Assembly: GCA_036519295.1 (NCBI GenBank)
Contig: DATDLN010000025.1
Location: 1 to 43,513, forward strand
DNA: 43,513 nucleotides
DNA from: JACVRW01 sp036519295
GTDB taxonomy: Bacteria; Actinomycetota; Thermoleophilia; Solirubrobacterales; Thermoleophilaceae
Direction of reading: 5' to 3'
The notes beneath the pieces are model-generated. The model was not told where the DNA came from. It ran no database searches and was given only the letters and a program-made list of their open reading frames with translations. Below, in pieces: positions 1 through 8,034 of this stretch; position 1 is the stretch's first letter, and every line of letters begins with the position of its first letter. The translations under genes were made by a program, and so were the position numbers.

Positions 1-1149
1 CGCCGGTCCGGCCGTCGGCTCCGGCGCCGGTGCGGGCGTCGGCTCCGGGGCCGGGGCGGGCGGCGGCTCCGGCGTGGGGACGGGCGCGGGCGCCGGGGTG
101 GGCTCCGGGAGCGGCGTGGGCGTGGGCTCCGGCGGAGGTGCTGGTGTGGGTTCAGGCGCGGGATCGGGTGCGGGCGTGGGCTCGGGTGCGGGCGCCGGGG
201 CCGGCGCGGGTGTGGGCTCAGGCGTTGGCTGGGGTGCAGGTTCTGGGGTTGGCGCCGGCGTGGGCTCGGGACTCGGTGCAGGCGCAGGCTCGGTAACCGG
301 AGCAGGTGTGGGCTCCGGGGAGGACGTGGGTTCGGGTGTCGGCGGGGGCGCGGGTTCTGGGGTTGGCGGGGGCGGGGGCTCCGGAACCGGGGCAGGCGGC
401 GGCTCCGGAACCAGGACGGGCGTGGGCTCGGGAACCGGGGCAGGCGGGGGCTCCGGAACCGGGACGGGCGTGGGCTCCGGCGACGGCGTCGGCTCGGGGC
501 TCGGGCCCGGGGCTGGTTCGGGCGCCGGCTGCGGCGCCAGCTCCGGTATCAGCTCCGGCGTGGGCCCCGGTGTCGGGGTAGGTGCAGGCTCCAGTGTCGC
601 GGCAGGCGCGGGCTCCAGAGTCGGCTCCGGGTTCGGCGCGAGGGGCGCCGGTACGGTTTCGGAGGTCGGAGGCGTGAGCTCGGGCACCGGCGCCGGTGCG
701 GGCTCGGAGCTCGCAGGCGCGGGCGCGGGTGTCGGCTCCGCTGCGGGCTCGGAGCTCGCAGGCGCGGGCGCGGGTGTCGGCTCCGCTGCGGGCTCGGAAC
801 TCGGAGACGCGGGCTCGGGTGCGGGCGCCGGTGCGGGCTCGGAGCTCGGAGGCGCCGGCTCGAGCGTCGGGGCCGGTGCGGGCTCGGAGGTCGGAGGCGC
901 GGGCTGAGGTGTCGGCTCCGCGGTCGGCGCTGGTGCCGGGTCCGCCGCAGCGGGCGCCCCCGAGCCGGGGTCCGGCGCTGCGCTTGCCACGGGGGCTGCG
1001 GCGTCGATCCCCGGCTCCGAACCGTCTGCGCTCAACTGCGCGGATGCGGTCGGAACCAGCAGCGCAAAGGCGGTCACCGTCATCAGCGCAAGGCGCAGAA
1101 TGCGGTTGGCGCCCCCGCTCGTGGCGCCCAAATTCCGACCTTCGCTCAT
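1..1149 (-). CDS. Secreted Pro-Glu-Pro repeat protein, C-terminus cut by window edge
   Basis: The minus frame from ATG 1149 stays open to base 1 (383 codons). Residues 1-37 form a signal peptide: a basic start, a hydrophobic core (LRLALMTVTAFALLV) and a signal-peptidase-I site PTASA before QLSADG. The rest is low-complexity, built of units such as PAPEP, TPEP, PPPAPVPEP and SSEPAPAP, the composition of extended wall-spanning or surface stalk regions in actinobacteria. Any folded C-terminal domain lies outside the window, so function is unknown. The opposite strand is also open over 74-907 and would give a Gly-Ser-Val repeat. I prefer the minus strand because only it has a signal peptide, a continuous 383-codon frame and an upstream intergenic region. 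Confidence 0.75.
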   Translation of the reverse strand, partial: MSEGRNLGATSGGANRILRLALMTVTAFALLVPTASAQLSADGSEPGIDAAAPVASAAPDPGSGAPAAADPAPAPTAEPTPQPAPPTSEPAPAPTLEPAPPSSEPAPAPAPEPASPSSEPAAEPTPAPAPASSEPAAEPTPAPAPASSEPAPAPVPELTPPTSETVPAPLAPNPEPTLEPAPAATLEPAPTPTPGPTPELIPELAPQPAPEPAPGPSPEPTPSPEPTPVPVPEPPPAPVPEPTPVLVPEPPPAPVPEPPPPPTPEPAPPPTPEPTSSPEPTPAPVTEPAPAPSPEPTPAPTPEPAPQPTPEPTPAPAPAPAPEPTPAPDPAPEPTPAPPPEPTPTPLPEPTPAPAPVPTPEPPPAPAPEPTPAPAPEPTAGPA

Positions 1150-1247
1150 CTGCGTCGTATCCGCACGGTTCTAGACACCACTAGCGAACGGCACTCTCCA
1201 ACCTACGTTCGAACTCTGAGCCCGGTTGGAAGCGTAGGCATGAATTC

Positions 1248-1294
1248 CCGCAAATTGCGGTAATTAGTGGGGTGCTGCGTTTGCGTATACGCAA
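1248..1294. promoter_or_regulatory. Two palindromes with TTGCG/CGCAA half-sites upstream of the secreted repeat protein
   Basis: CCGCAAATTGCGG (1248-1260) is a 13-nt palindrome with a one-base centre, and TTGCGTATACGCAA (1281-1294) is a perfect 14-bp palindrome. Both are built from TTGCG/CGCAA half-sites, their centres lie 33-34 bp (about three helical turns) apart, and they sit 100-145 bp upstream of the ATG at 1149. This local AT-rich patch in a GC-rich window looks like a paired operator. The remainder of the gap 1150-1449 shows no gene. Confidence 0.4.
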
Positions 1295-1449
1295 TTCTTG
1301 TGCTACGGGGCCGCCGGGACGGCCGGCTCAAGGATCACCCAGGCGACCGTAAGTCCTGCAGAAAGCCGGCGAAGACATCGGTCGGCCGGCCGCCGGAGGA
1401 CTCACGTCCCCCGCGCGTACCGCCCGCCACTGCTCGGCACCCGTGGCCC

Positions 1450-2460
1450 TCAAGGGGCGGTCCATCCGAGCCCCGCGGGGACCTCCCCCTCGTCGATCAG
1501 CCGCCGGATGTCGCCGCTGCGGCGCGGGTTGAGGCTGACGTGACGCTGGCCGACGCTCGGCTTCTCGAGCAACAGACCCGAGGCCACGAGCCGCTCGCCC
1601 ATCGCGTATGCCAGTGAGCGCTCGTTCCCGGCGAACCCGCGGGCGATGTGATCGAACGCGGTGTGGTAGCCGCCCCACTTCCCCATGCCGTCGAGTCGCT
1701 GCAGGATCCGGCGGACCGCCCGCCTCTGCGGGTCGGGATCGTCGTGGGCGCGGGTCACGGAGCCGGGCGCCTCGAGCAGGTCGAGCAGATGGCCCTCGAG
1801 CGCTTCCACCGACTCGTCGTCGAGCGGGGAGCCCCCCAACCGGGCGACCGCTTCGGCCACGCGCAGCGGGTGGGTGCGGCCCAGCGGCTCGCGCGGATCG
1901 GCGACCGCCTCGACCGTGTAGCCCGGCACAACCAGGGCCCGGGCGCGCAGGCGGTCGATGTCGGCGAACGCCTCGTCGAGCGCTTCCTTTGCGTACTCGG
2001 CGGCATCGGGTGCATCGGTCGCTGGAAAGGTGAGAGCCAGCGCCCCGTCGAGATCGCCCAGCCGCAGGCGCAGGTCGTCGGGCGAGGCGGCCGGCCCGGG
2101 GCTCGTCGCCTCCACCAGCTTCTCGACCGCCGCTGCGGCGAGCCGGCCACCGCGCTCGTTCACGGCGTCGGGGTCCGCTCGCAATGCCGTCGGCAGCGGG
2201 AGGGCCGCCACGATGGCGGCGTCGGCCGCAGCCAGCGCCACGACTATCGGGTCCGGGTAGCCGGTGCGCCTCTGACGCAGCTCGCGGGCCCCGCGCTCGA
2301 GCTCGAAGGACAGCAGGCCGCGCAACCGCGCCGACCATTCCCGCGGCGCCGTGGCGCCGCCGGCGTCGGCAAGCACTCGCTCGAGCTCGCTCGCCGGCTC
2401 CACGCTGGCAGAGTAGAAAGTAGGGTGACGGCGGATGGTCGACAGCACGCGGCTTCGCAT
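1450..2460 (-). CDS. Hypothetical protein with winged-helix-like C-terminus
   Basis: The reading frame gives 336 residues, acidic and Ala/Leu-rich, mostly helical by eye, with no signal peptide or membrane segment. Residues about 262-320 (GKWGGYHTAFDHIARGF, then GERLVASGLLLEKP and a VSLNP turn) look like a winged-helix module: helix, recognition helix, beta wing. I do not recognise the family. The ATG at 2460 lies inside the divergent gene that starts at 2435, so a shorter start is likely. GTG at 2403 (VEPASELERVLADA) would leave a 31-bp divergent promoter gap. The other long frames over this stretch are arginine-rich shadows. Confidence 0.6.
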   Translation of the reverse strand: MRSRVLSTIRRHPTFYSASVEPASELERVLADAGGATAPREWSARLRGLLSFELERGARELRQRRTGYPDPIVVALAAADAAIVAALPLPTALRADPDAVNERGGRLAAAAVEKLVEATSPGPAASPDDLRLRLGDLDGALALTFPATDAPDAAEYAKEALDEAFADIDRLRARALVVPGYTVEAVADPREPLGRTHPLRVAEAVARLGGSPLDDESVEALEGHLLDLLEAPGSVTRAHDDPDPQRRAVRRILQRLDGMGKWGGYHTAFDHIARGFAGNERSLAYAMGERLVASGLLLEKPSVGQRHVSLNPRRSGDIRRLIDEGEVPAGLGWTAP

Positions 2461-2923
2461 CTACCTGCAGGACCACCTGGCGGGCGCAACCGCCGGCCTC
2501 GAGCTCGCCAGGCGCACACGCGGGGCGAACGAAGGCACCGACTACGGCGAGCCCCTCGCCCAGCTCGCCGACGAGATCGAGGCGGACCGCGGCGCGCTCG
2601 AGGCCATACTCGACGATCTCGGCTTCGGCCCGGACCGGGCGAAGAACCTCGGCGCCTGGGCCGCCGAGAAGCTCGGCAGGCTGAAGCTGAACGGTCAGCT
2701 GACGGGCTATTCGCCTCTCAGCCGGGTCATAGAGCTCGAGGGGCTCATGGCCGGGATCAACGCGAAGCTATCGCTCTGGCGGATCCTGGTCGACGTGGCC
2801 TCTGAGGAGCCGCGGCTCGACGCCGACCACCTGCGGCGGCTGATCGAGCGCGGGGAGAAGCAGCACCGCACCGTCGAGGAGCTGCGCACCCGCGCCGCGC
2901 GCGAAGCGTTCCTTCCGTCGTGA
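2435..2923 (+). CDS. Hypothetical four-helix protein
   Basis: The 162-residue protein is fully soluble and appears to be four amphipathic helices: about 5-26 (QDHLAGATAGLELARR), 40-64 (QLADEIEADRGALEAILDD), 88-115 (SRVIELEGLMAGINAKLS) and 128-155 (LIERGEKQHRTVEELR). The spacing and the Glu/His positions recall ferritin-like or DUF892-type bundles, but I see no clear di-iron ExxH pair, so this is only a fold suggestion. Its TGA overlaps the GTG start of the following carboxyltransferase gene (GTGA), indicating translational coupling. The start ATG 2435 has weak purine-rich sequence (AGAAAGTAGGG) about ten bases upstream. Confidence 0.65.
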   Translation: MVDSTRLRIYLQDHLAGATAGLELARRTRGANEGTDYGEPLAQLADEIEADRGALEAILDDLGFGPDRAKNLGAWAAEKLGRLKLNGQLTGYSPLSRVIELEGLMAGINAKLSLWRILVDVASEEPRLDADHLRRLIERGEKQHRTVEELRTRAAREAFLPS

Positions 2924-4481
2924 GCTGGGAACCCGAGCTCGAGGAGCTCCGCCGCCGAGAGGAGCTCGCGCGCGCGATGGGCGGCGAGGAGCGCGTGGCC
3001 CGCCAGCACGCCTCCGGCCGTCTCACCGTGCGCGAGCGAATCGCGCGGCTGTTCGACCCCGGCAGCTTCCACGAGACCGGTGCTCTCGCCGGCCGCGCCT
3101 CCTACGACGAGGGCGGCGAGCTCGCCGGCTTCGTGCCGGCCAACACCGTGGTCGGCCAGGGACGGATAGACGGCCGCCTGGCGGTGGTGCAGGGCGACGA
3201 CTTCACGATCCGCGGCGGCGCCGCCGACGCCGCGATCTGGGAGAAGGCCGTCTACGCGGAGCGGATGGCGCATGACCTGCGCCTGCCGCTCGCACGGCTC
3301 GTCGACGGGACCGGCGGCGGCGGCAGCGTCAAGACGCTCGAGCAGGCGGGCTTCTCCTACGTGCCGCCGCTGCCCGGGTTCGATCTCGTGGTGCGCAATC
3401 TCTCGATCGTCCCCGTGGTCGCGGCGGCCCTCGGCCCGGTCGCCGGGCTCGGCGCCGCCCGCGTGGTGTGTTCGCATTTCTCTGTGATCGTGCGCGGTAC
3501 GGCACAGTTGTTCGTCGCGGGGCCGCCGGTGGTGGCCGCGGCGATGGGCGAGGCGCCGGACAAGGAGGAGCTGGGCGGCGCGCGAATGCAGGCGCGCGCC
3601 GGGGCCGTCGACAACGTGGCGGCCGACGAGGGCGACGCGCTCGACCAGCTGCGGCGTTTCCTGGCCTATCTGCCCGCCAACGTATGGGAGGCGCCTCCGT
3701 CCGCGGCCGCCGCCGATCCCGCGGAGCGGCGCGAGGAGGAGCTCCTCTCGATCGTGCCGCGCGACCGGCGCCGTACCTACAAGATGCGGCACGTGCTCGA
3801 GGCCGTGCTCGACCGGGGCTCGATCTTCGAGCTCGGCGCCGCGTTCGGCCGACCCGCGATCACCTGCCTCGCCCGGCTCGGCGGCCGGCCGGTGGGCGTG
3901 CTCGCCTCCGATCCCGAGCACTACGGCGGCGGCGTGACCGCCGACGCCGCAGAGAAGACCGCGCGCTTCGTCGACGTGTGCGATCAGTTCCACTTGCCGG
4001 TGGTGAACCTCGTGGACGTCCCGGGCTTCGTGATCGGCACCGAGGCCGAGCGCGGCGGCACGATACGGCGCGGCGCGCGCGGCCTGTTCGCAATCGCGCA
4101 GGCGAGCGTCCCCTGGGTATCGATTCTGGTGCGCAAGGTGTATGGCGTCGCGGGAGCGGGCCACGGCGACGGGTCGCGCCTCAACCTGCGGTACGCGTGG
4201 CGTCGGGCGACTGCGGCTCGCTGCCGCTCGAGGGCGGACTCGAGGCGGCTTACCGGCGCGAGCTCGACGCGGCCGAGGATCCCGAGGCGCGGCGGGCCGA
4301 GATCGCGGCCCGGCTCGAGGCCGTGCGCTCGCCCTTCCCCACGGCGGAGCGCTTCAGCGTCGAGGAGATAATCGACCCGCGCGACACCCGCCCGCTCCTG
4401 TGCGACTGGGCGGAGCGCGCGCACGAGCTCATCCGCCACGAGCTCCACGCGGGCCCGAAGGCGCGCGGCCCGCGTCCCTGA
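2920..4481 (+). CDS. Acyl-CoA carboxylase carboxyltransferase (beta) subunit, frameshifted near 4201
   Basis: Biotin-dependent carboxyltransferase of the propionyl/acetyl-CoA carboxylase beta family, which moves carboxyl from carboxybiotin to an acyl-CoA. The N-terminal crotonase-like half has DGTGGGGS at about 129; the C-terminal half has DVPGFVIGTEAE at about 366 and GAGHGDGSRLN at about 413. The GTG start overlaps the preceding stop. The original frame continues to 4371 but becomes arginine-rich after RYAW (4198-4200). The family-like continuation (SGDCGSLPLEGGLEAAYRRE, then FSVEEIIDPRDTRPLL) is in the next frame from 4203 to the TGA at 4479. Restoring one C at 4201-4202 (tgg ccg tcg) gives an uninterrupted 520-residue protein, the normal family length. 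No biotin-carrying alpha subunit is in the window. The lesion may be a sequencing indel. Confidence 0.85.
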
Positions 4482-4504
4482 CCAATCGGACGAGGAGGAG
4501 ACCC

Positions 4505-4780
4505 ATGGACAATCGGGCGCAGCGAGTCAGTGAGCTGCTTCACGAGGCAGGGGAGGTCCACCACGTCGTCTACCGCATCACCGACGGCGCCGACGACGAC
4601 TGGGCCTCGTTCTATGCGGACTGGCTGACGCGCCTCTCGGAGCTCGGCGATGTGCTCGGCGCCGCGCCGGTCCGCAGCCACCTGGTCCACGAGCTCGTCG
4701 AGTGCGAGCGGGCGGATCCCGGCGAGCGCTGGGAGGAGACCTACGCCGAGCGGATCGTTGCCCGCTTCGGCTCGTCATGA
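4505..4780 (+). CDS. Small hypothetical protein downstream of the carboxyltransferase
   Basis: A 91-residue acidic soluble protein that I cannot assign. The start ATG 4505 has a strong Shine-Dalgarno (GAGGAGGAG, a few bases upstream), and the gene begins 23 bases after the carboxyltransferase stop, so it is probably in the same operon. Residues 15-60 contain HHVVYRITDGADDDWASFYA, and a helical segment SHLVHELVECE lies near residue 60. The tryptophan- and aspartate-rich centre and the operon position could mean an accessory role with the carboxylase, but nothing in the sequence shows one. Confidence 0.7.
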   Translation: MDNRAQRVSELLHEAGEVHHVVYRITDGADDDWASFYADWLTRLSELGDVLGAAPVRSHLVHELVECERADPGERWEETYAERIVARFGSS

Positions 4781-4830
4781 CTCTCGCATGGTGACTCTCA
4801 CCCGTCGGCCTCGAGCGGGCGATTCACGCG

Positions 4831-5532
4831 TCAGGGACCCCCGGCCGGTGCCACCAGGGAGTCGGGCTCGTCGTAGTCCGGCGAGTTCATAGCTGGGTTC
4901 GCCGCGGCGACCGCCATCCGCTCGGCGGCCAGCGGGGCCAGCAGCGGCCCGACGGCGCCGGCATCGAGCGCCGGGTCCAGCCACGCCTCCCACGACGGGA
5001 CGTCGGGGAGTACCACCGGCATGCGGTCGTGCACCGGGGCGACGAGCTCGTTGGCCGCTGTGGTGACGATCGTGCAGCTCGCGACTCGCTCGTCCTCGGC
5101 CCCCCGCCAGGTCGTCCAGAGGCCGGCGAAGCAAAAGCTCGCGCCGCCCGCCAGCGAGAACCGGAGTGGGCGGCGCGGCTCTCGCGGGTCCTCGGCCTTC
5201 AGCCACTCGTAGAAGCCGTCGGCCATCACGAGGCAGCGATGCGAGCCGCGCTCGACGAGGCCGCCGTAGGTTGAGCTGCCGGGGAGGGTCTCGGCCCGCG
5301 CGTTGATCATCGTGAGACCGGTGTTCACCTGCTTCGCCCAGAAGGGCACGAGCCCCCAGCGCAGCAGCCGGGCACGGCGCCCGTCGCGGTTCTGCACCAC
5401 CGCCAGTACCTCCTGGGTCGGGGCGATGTTGAAGCGCTCGTAGCCCTCCTCGCCGCGGAGCCGGACCCGCAGCCTGGCTGCGATCTCCTTCTCCACGTCC
5501 TTGCGCCTCTTGGTCAGCGAGTAGCGGCCCAT
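4831..5532 (-). CDS. SRAP (HMCES/YedK-like) protein lacking catalytic Cys2
   Basis: SOS-response-associated (SRAP) domain, 233 residues. In this family the initiator Met is removed and Cys2 forms a thiazolidine crosslink with abasic sites in single-stranded DNA, shielding replication forks. Here the start reads MGRYSLTKRR: the usual MCGRY has lost Cys, so the processed N-terminus would be Gly. The other active-site elements are intact: FNIAPTQ at 34-40, NARAET with Asn77, DGFYEW with Glu109 and VHDRMPV with His168. No in-frame upstream codon supplies a Cys, and restoring one needs a whole codon, so a simple indel does not explain it. Divergent from the HesB-like gene at 5577. Confidence 0.85.
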   Translation of the reverse strand: MGRYSLTKRRKDVEKEIAARLRVRLRGEEGYERFNIAPTQEVLAVVQNRDGRRARLLRWGLVPFWAKQVNTGLTMINARAETLPGSSTYGGLVERGSHRCLVMADGFYEWLKAEDPREPRRPLRFSLAGGASFCFAGLWTTWRGAEDERVASCTIVTTAANELVAPVHDRMPVVLPDVPSWEAWLDPALDAGAVGPLLAPLAAERMAVAAANPAMNSPDYDEPDSLVAPAGGP

Positions 5533-5576
5533 CGGCGCGAGTGTTTCATCCTGGCGCTGACGGGCACCTCCAACTC

Positions 5577-5870
5577 ATGTTGATGATCACGCAGGACGCC
5601 GCCGAGGCGATCGCGCAGGCGCTCGCCGAGGAGCCCGACAACTCCGGCTTCCGGATCGCGGAGCGAGCCTACTCGCTGAACGGGTCGGGGCCGGCGATCC
5701 AGATGGAGCTCGCCGAGGAGCCCGAGGACGAGGACCAGGTGATCGAGGATCGAGGCGTGCGCCTCTTCGTGGAGCCGCGCGCGGCGGCCACGCTCGAGGG
5801 CAAGGTGCTCGACGCCGAAATCGAGGAAGGCGAGGTGCGCTTCGCCCTTCTCGACGCGCCGGCCCGCTGA
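5577..5870 (+). CDS. HesB/IscA-like fold protein without Fe-S cysteines
   Basis: Ninety-seven residues from ATG 5577 (a second in-frame ATG is at 5583). The pattern ITQDAAEAIAQALAEE, then SGFRIAERA, and VRLFVEPRAAATLEGKVLD follows the HesB/IscA core fold. The protein has no cysteine, so it cannot scaffold an Fe-S cluster in the IscA manner. It resembles the Fe-S-biosynthesis-like proteins of actinobacteria, whose role is unknown. It is very acidic in the middle (EEPEDEDQ). It starts divergently from the SRAP gene, with only 44 bases between, and no clear ribosome-binding site is visible. Confidence 0.65.
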   Translation: MLMITQDAAEAIAQALAEEPDNSGFRIAERAYSLNGSGPAIQMELAEEPEDEDQVIEDRGVRLFVEPRAAATLEGKVLDAEIEEGEVRFALLDAPAR

Positions 5871-5891
5871 TGATATAGTTGCGCGAGCAAC
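5851..5891 (+). promoter_or_regulatory. Promoter with overlapping GTTGC-GCGA-GCAAC operator
   Basis: TCGACG (5851-5856) and TATAGT (5874-5879) are spaced by 17 bases, a plausible housekeeping promoter reading into the VOC gene at 5917. An inverted repeat GTTGC-N4-GCAAC (5878-5891) starts inside the -10 element. Half-sites of the form TAGTTGC/GCAACTA are common for MarR-family repressors, so repression by such a regulator is a reasonable guess. A MarR gene lies at 24496, but nothing here links it to this site. Confidence 0.45.
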
Positions 5892-5916
5892 CATCTCCCT
5901 CGACCGGAGGCTCGCA

Positions 5917-6834
5917 ATGAAGCTCGACGGCATCCACCACATAACCGCCATCACGGGCGACGCGCCCGGCAACGTCGACTTCTACACGCGCGTGATGGGG
6001 CTTCGGATGGTCAAGAAGTCCGTCAACCAGGACGATCCGACCGTCTACCACCTCTTCTATGGCGACGAGCACGCAACGCCGGGCCTCGACCTGACGTTCT
6101 TCGAGTATCCGGGAGCCGCCCCCGGGCGTGCTGGCGCCGGCATGATCCACCGCATCGTCTGGCGGGTGGGCTCCCCAGCCGCCTTGGACTTCTGGGCCGA
6201 GCGCCTCGCCGGCGAGGGCATCGAGTCCCAGCGCGACGGCGAGCGCCTGCGCTTCGCCGACCCGGAGGGGCTCGAGCACGAGCTCGCCGTCGTCGACCTG
6301 CCGGACGAGCCGCTCATCGCCGAGCATCCCGAGATCCCCGCCGAGCACGCGCTCCAGGGCTTCCACGCCGTCCGGGCCTATTCGGCCGAGCCGGGGCGCA
6401 GCCGTCAGATGCTCGAGGAGGCGCTGGCGTTCGACCCCACCCGCGACGGCTGGGAGGCGCGCGGCGAGCGGCGCGGGGCCCTGTACGCCTACGACGACCC
6501 GCCCTCCGAGCGCGGCATCCAGGGCGCCGGAACGGTCCATCACGTCGCCTGGGCCACGACCGACGAGGGGCACCTCGCGTGGCGCGAGCGGGTGCTTGCT
6601 GCGGGCGGACACCCGACGCCGGTGATCGACCGCCACTACTTCCGCTCGATCTACTTCCGCGAGCCGAGCGGCGTGCTGTTCGAGCTGGCCACGCCGAGCC
6701 CGGGCTTCACGGTAGACGAGCCGCTGGAGACGCTGGGCGAGCGGCTCTCGATCCCGCCGTTCCTCGAGTCGCGCCGGGCCGAGATCGAGGCCGTGCTCAA
6801 GCCGCTGCCGTACAAGCGCGGCACGCGGGCCTGA
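5917..6834 (+). CDS. VOC-family ring-cleaving dioxygenase-like protein (MhqO/MhqA type)
   Basis: A 305-residue protein of two vicinal-oxygen-chelate modules. The first begins MKLDGIHHITAITGD with His7/His8; the second contains TVHHVAWAT near 208 and ends with REPSGVLFELAT, supplying the His and Glu metal ligands expected for extradiol or quinone-ring chemistry. The tail (PPFLESRRAEIEAVLKPLP) is characteristic of the MhqO/hydroquinone-dioxygenase group, which detoxifies quinones and hydroquinones; substrate here is inferred only. GGAGG lies 6-10 bases before the ATG. An operator-like inverted repeat overlaps the promoter. It converges on the MFS gene at 6845. Confidence 0.85.
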   Translation: MKLDGIHHITAITGDAPGNVDFYTRVMGLRMVKKSVNQDDPTVYHLFYGDEHATPGLDLTFFEYPGAAPGRAGAGMIHRIVWRVGSPAALDFWAERLAGEGIESQRDGERLRFADPEGLEHELAVVDLPDEPLIAEHPEIPAEHALQGFHAVRAYSAEPGRSRQMLEEALAFDPTRDGWEARGERRGALYAYDDPPSERGIQGAGTVHHVAWATTDEGHLAWRERVLAAGGHPTPVIDRHYFRSIYFREPSGVLFELATPSPGFTVDEPLETLGERLSIPPFLESRRAEIEAVLKPLPYKRGTRA

Positions 6835-6850
6835 GACCACTGGCTCAGGC
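6829..6850. terminator. Bidirectional hairpin spanning two convergent stop codons
   Basis: GCCTGAG (6829-6835) and CTCAGGC (6844-6850) form a perfect 7-bp stem with an 8-nt loop. The arms include the TGA of the VOC gene and, on the other strand, the TGA of the MFS gene. There is no T-tract, as is usual in high-GC actinobacteria. Confidence 0.5.
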
Positions 6851-8020
6851 GTCGGGCGACCCCAGGTGCCAGGCGATCGCCGTCGCAGCGAGGACGGCGA
6901 TCACGCTCCCGGCGGTGGCGACGGCGGCGAAGAGAGAGGTGGCGTCGGCTAGCAGTCCTGTACTGATGGCAGTCACGCTGACGCCCAGGTATACGCATGC
7001 GATGAACGCGGCGGTGACCTCGCCGCGTCGGTCACCCGGGGCGAGCTGGTTGATCTCGGCCTGGGCGCCGAAGTAGCCGAAGCCCAGCCCGCTTCCGGCG
7101 AGCACCGCCGCCGCGAGCACGAGCGAAAGGGCGTGCAGGGGGAACGCGACCACCAGCGCAGCTATCCCGGCGATCAGCAAGGCCAGGCCTACCGGCTGCG
7201 CCCGGCGCGGTGTCATGGCGCCGCGCAGCGAGAGCGCCTGGGCCAGGCAGGCGATCGTCAGCATGGTGGCGCTGATGGCGCCGAGCAGGGCGAGGTCGCT
7301 GGTGTCGAGGAGGTCGGCGGCGTAGGAGGGCACGACGGAGAGAAACAGCGCGCCAACCGCCCAGACCGCGGCGCAGGTCAGGGTGGCGCGCGCGAAGGGC
7401 CGGCGGATCGGCGCAGGCACCGAGGGCCTCTGGGGCCGCCATCTGCCGGTCGATCGCCGCGGCTCCGGCACTCTCAGGACGGCAACCGCGGTCGCGAGGG
7501 TCGCGGCGAACGCGACGAGGTAGCACAGTTGCCGTGGCGCGGGGGCCCACTCGGCGAGCACGCCGGCGACGAGCGGCCCGGCCGCGCTGCCACCGCTCTG
7601 TCCGAGCACGGTCGCGAGCGCGGCTCGCCGATGGTCGTGGAACGGCTCGAGCTCGACCAGGGCGGCCGGGATCGTGCCCACGGCGGCGCCCAGGGCCACG
7701 CCCTGAACGGCGCGCGCGACGAACAGCCAGGCGGTGCTCTGGGCGGCCGCGAGCAAGACGAGGCCGATGGCCGCGAGGCCCAGCCCGCCCGCGATCACCG
7801 GCAGGCGGCCGACCCGGTCCGAGAGCTGGCCGAAGATGAGCAGCGAGGGGACCAGCGCGATCGTGTAGGTCGCGAAGATCAGGGTCAGCGTGGCGCTCGA
7901 GAAGCCGAAGCGCTCCTGGTAGACGCCGTAGAGGGGGGTCGGCAGGTTGCCGTCGAGTAGCAGCACGAACAGCGCGCTCGCCACGACGACGAACGACGCC
8001 CGCGAGCGAACGCGGGCCAA
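6845..8020 (-). CDS. MFS transporter
   Basis: About 391 residues with 12 predicted membrane segments. Typical MFS motif A appears after TM2 (FGQLSDRVGRLPVIAGG), and the TM4 region contains FVARAVQGVALGAAVGTIPA. It is a 12-TM drug/metabolite exporter-type protein of unknown substrate. The frame is open upstream into the decarboxylase gene, so the start must be chosen: TTG 8020 retains a full TM1 (ASFVVVASALFVLLLDGN) and lies 14 bases after the decarboxylase stop, while GTG 7984 would cut TM1. No clear ribosome-binding site is seen. It is probably co-transcribed with the decarboxylase, which would suit export of the resulting amine, but that link is inference. Confidence 0.8.
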   Translation of the reverse strand: MARVRSRASFVVVASALFVLLLDGNLPTPLYGVYQERFGFSSATLTLIFATYTIALVPSLLIFGQLSDRVGRLPVIAGGLGLAAIGLVLLAAAQSTAWLFVARAVQGVALGAAVGTIPAALVELEPFHDHRRAALATVLGQSGGSAAGPLVAGVLAEWAPAPRQLCYLVAFAATLATAVAVLRVPEPRRSTGRWRPQRPSVPAPIRRPFARATLTCAAVWAVGALFLSVVPSYAADLLDTSDLALLGAISATMLTIACLAQALSLRGAMTPRRAQPVGLALLIAGIAALVVAFPLHALSLVLAAAVLAGSGLGFGYFGAQAEINQLAPGDRRGEVTAAFIACVYLGVSVTAISTGLLADATSLFAAVATAGSVIAVLAATAIAWHLGSPDA

Positions 8021-8034
8021 ATCGGGCCGGGCCG

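Noticed and set aside
74..907. Plus-strand Gly/Ser/Val-rich 277-codon frame
   Set aside because: It is the complement of the minus-strand Pro-Glu-Pro repeat gene. It has no signal peptide, no convincing start and ends sooner, while the minus frame has a signal peptide and stays open to the window edge.
1328..2805. Long frames on both strands (1328-2476 minus, 1648-2805 plus)
   Set aside because: Arginine/alanine/proline-rich shadow translations overlapping the better-composed gene at 1450-2460 and its divergent neighbour.
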